Assembly: GCA_000012145.1 (NCBI GenBank)
Contig: CP000053.1
Coordinates: 372,001 to 436,000 of the forward strand
Direction: 5' to 3'
Length of the DNA stretch: 64,000 bases
DNA from: Rickettsia felis URRWXCal2
GTDB taxonomy: Bacteria > Pseudomonadota > Alphaproteobacteria > Rickettsiales > Rickettsiaceae
A program made the translations under genes and the position numbers. The notes beneath the pieces are model-generated. The model saw only the letters and a program-made list of their open reading frames with translations. It made no database searches and had not been told where the DNA came from. Each line of letters opens with the position of its first letter. Position 1 is the stretch's first letter. This document shows, one piece after another, positions 63,382 to 64,000 of this stretch.

Positions 63382-64000
63382 GTTCGTCTTTCTCCCCAAA
63401 CACATAAAATAATTTACGTCTATATCGTTGCTTAATTTCCATTCATTTTTAGCAGGATCATATACCAAGCCTTTCAGCTCTTTAATTTCAATGTCGGTAT
63501 CCGTAAGCATTTCATAAATTTCCGACGGTTTTAGGAATTTGCTATAATCATGAGTGTTTTTAGGCACCCAACCTAAAACATATTCAGCAACTATTATTCC
63601 AAGTACATAAGCTTTTTTAGTACGGTTAATCGTAGAAATTATTGCCATACCGTTTGGCTTAATATGCCCCACCAAATTTAGTATAAATTGCTGCACGTTT
63701 TCTACATGCTCAATAACCTCAAGACAAATTACTACATCATATAGCTTGTCACTCTGTAATTCTTCTATAGTAGATTGTAAATAATTTACTTTTACGCCGT
63801 TTTCCTTAGCATAAGTGCTTGCCGTTTCAATATTACTTTGTAGTGCATCAATGGCTGTAACGTTAAAACCTTGAGCAGCTAAAGGCGTTGCAATTAATCC
63901 TCCACCGCAACCGACATCTAATATTTCTAATTTAGAAATATCGTTGTAATGCGAGGTTATTTTCTCTATTATATATTCAAGGCGAATAGGATTTATGCGG
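63355..64000 (-). CDS. ubiG: Ubiquinone biosynthesis O-methyltransferase UbiG (5' end outside window)
   Basis: The C-terminal 215 residues are visible and the N-terminus lies beyond the window. SAM-binding motif I is LEILDVGCGGGLIATPLA; CLEVIEHVENVQQFIL and IISTINRTKKAYVLGI, then WVPKNTHDYSKFLKPSEI, are typical of UbiG, which methylates two hydroxyl groups in ubiquinone synthesis. The last residues (NRHCKEITK) are encoded by a palindromic repeat that provides the stop codon. Confidence 0.95.
   Translation of the reverse strand, partial: RINPIRLEYIIEKITSHYNDISKLEILDVGCGGGLIATPLAAQGFNVTAIDALQSNIETASTYAKENGVKVNYLQSTIEELQSDKLYDVVICLEVIEHVENVQQFILNLVGHIKPNGMAIISTINRTKKAYVLGIIVAEYVLGWVPKNTHDYSKFLKPSEIYEMLTDTDIEIKELKGLVYDPAKNEWKLSNDIDVNYFMCLGRKTNRHCKEITK

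Noticed and set aside
63063..63442. Short frames on both strands between gltX and ubiG
   Set aside because: They translate nested repeats (PAKAGIQKK, DSCFRRND) and lack start signals.

Overview
The window is AT-rich and comes from a Rickettsia chromosome (Alphaproteobacteria, obligate intracellular). This genus call rests on RickA, a patatin-like phospholipase, Rickettsia palindromic elements (RPEs) inserted in frame inside proteins, a split hydrolase/synthetase SpoT family, scattered gene decay, and very frequent palindromic repeats with 'cattgcgag' or 'tcattcccgc' cores. The density of transposases, SpoT-like fragments and ankyrin repeats suggests a repeat-rich lineage such as the R. felis or tick-endosymbiont types. 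That species-level hint is inference.

Layout. 0-4.1 kb: acetyltransferase, ychF, a decayed MNT-HEPN gene and a Bcr/CflA efflux pump. 4.1-9.96 kb: a serine recombinase with a promoter enclosed by inverted repeats, a patatin phospholipase and decayed hypotheticals. 10-31 kb: mostly housekeeping genes (dnaA, rhodanese, sdhE, mfd, murE-murF-mraY, rickA, wrbA, scoAB, recG), with repeat elements in most intergenic gaps and several repeats inside the coding sequences.

29.5-48.8 kb is an accessory island of nested insertion sequences: an IS5-type element, an IS66 remnant, IS630, IS21 and two different IS256-type elements. They lie among decaying ankyrin genes, a RelE/HigA-type toxin-antitoxin remnant, stand-alone (p)ppGpp-hydrolase (HD) genes, a 1179-residue protein that joins a RelA/SpoT synthetase domain to about 17 ankyrin repeats, a sialidase-like gene, and three ProP-type MFS transporter copies, all damaged. 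The gene types resemble the Rickettsiales amplified genetic element, but no conjugation genes are visible in this window.

48.9-64 kb returns to the backbone: an Hda-like protein, an AI-2E-type permease, grpE, rph, a family-2 glycosyltransferase with an in-frame repeat insertion, groES-groEL, then a 1.4 kb repeat-filled gap. After it come a short SpoT synthetase gene running out of frame into an N-terminally truncated GH18 chitinase, then ialB, gltX and a partial ubiG.

How the genes fit together: murE/F/mraY make peptidoglycan precursors; mfd and recG serve repair and fork rescue; groESL and grpE serve protein folding. RickA, patatin and the ankyrin proteins are candidate host-interaction factors. 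The most unusual items are the candidate self-inverting promoter of the serine recombinase, the alarmone-synthetase/ankyrin fusion beside an apparently dead hydrolase, and the MFS gene interrupted by an IS whose precise removal would restore the frame. No tRNA, rRNA or CRISPR array was recognised.
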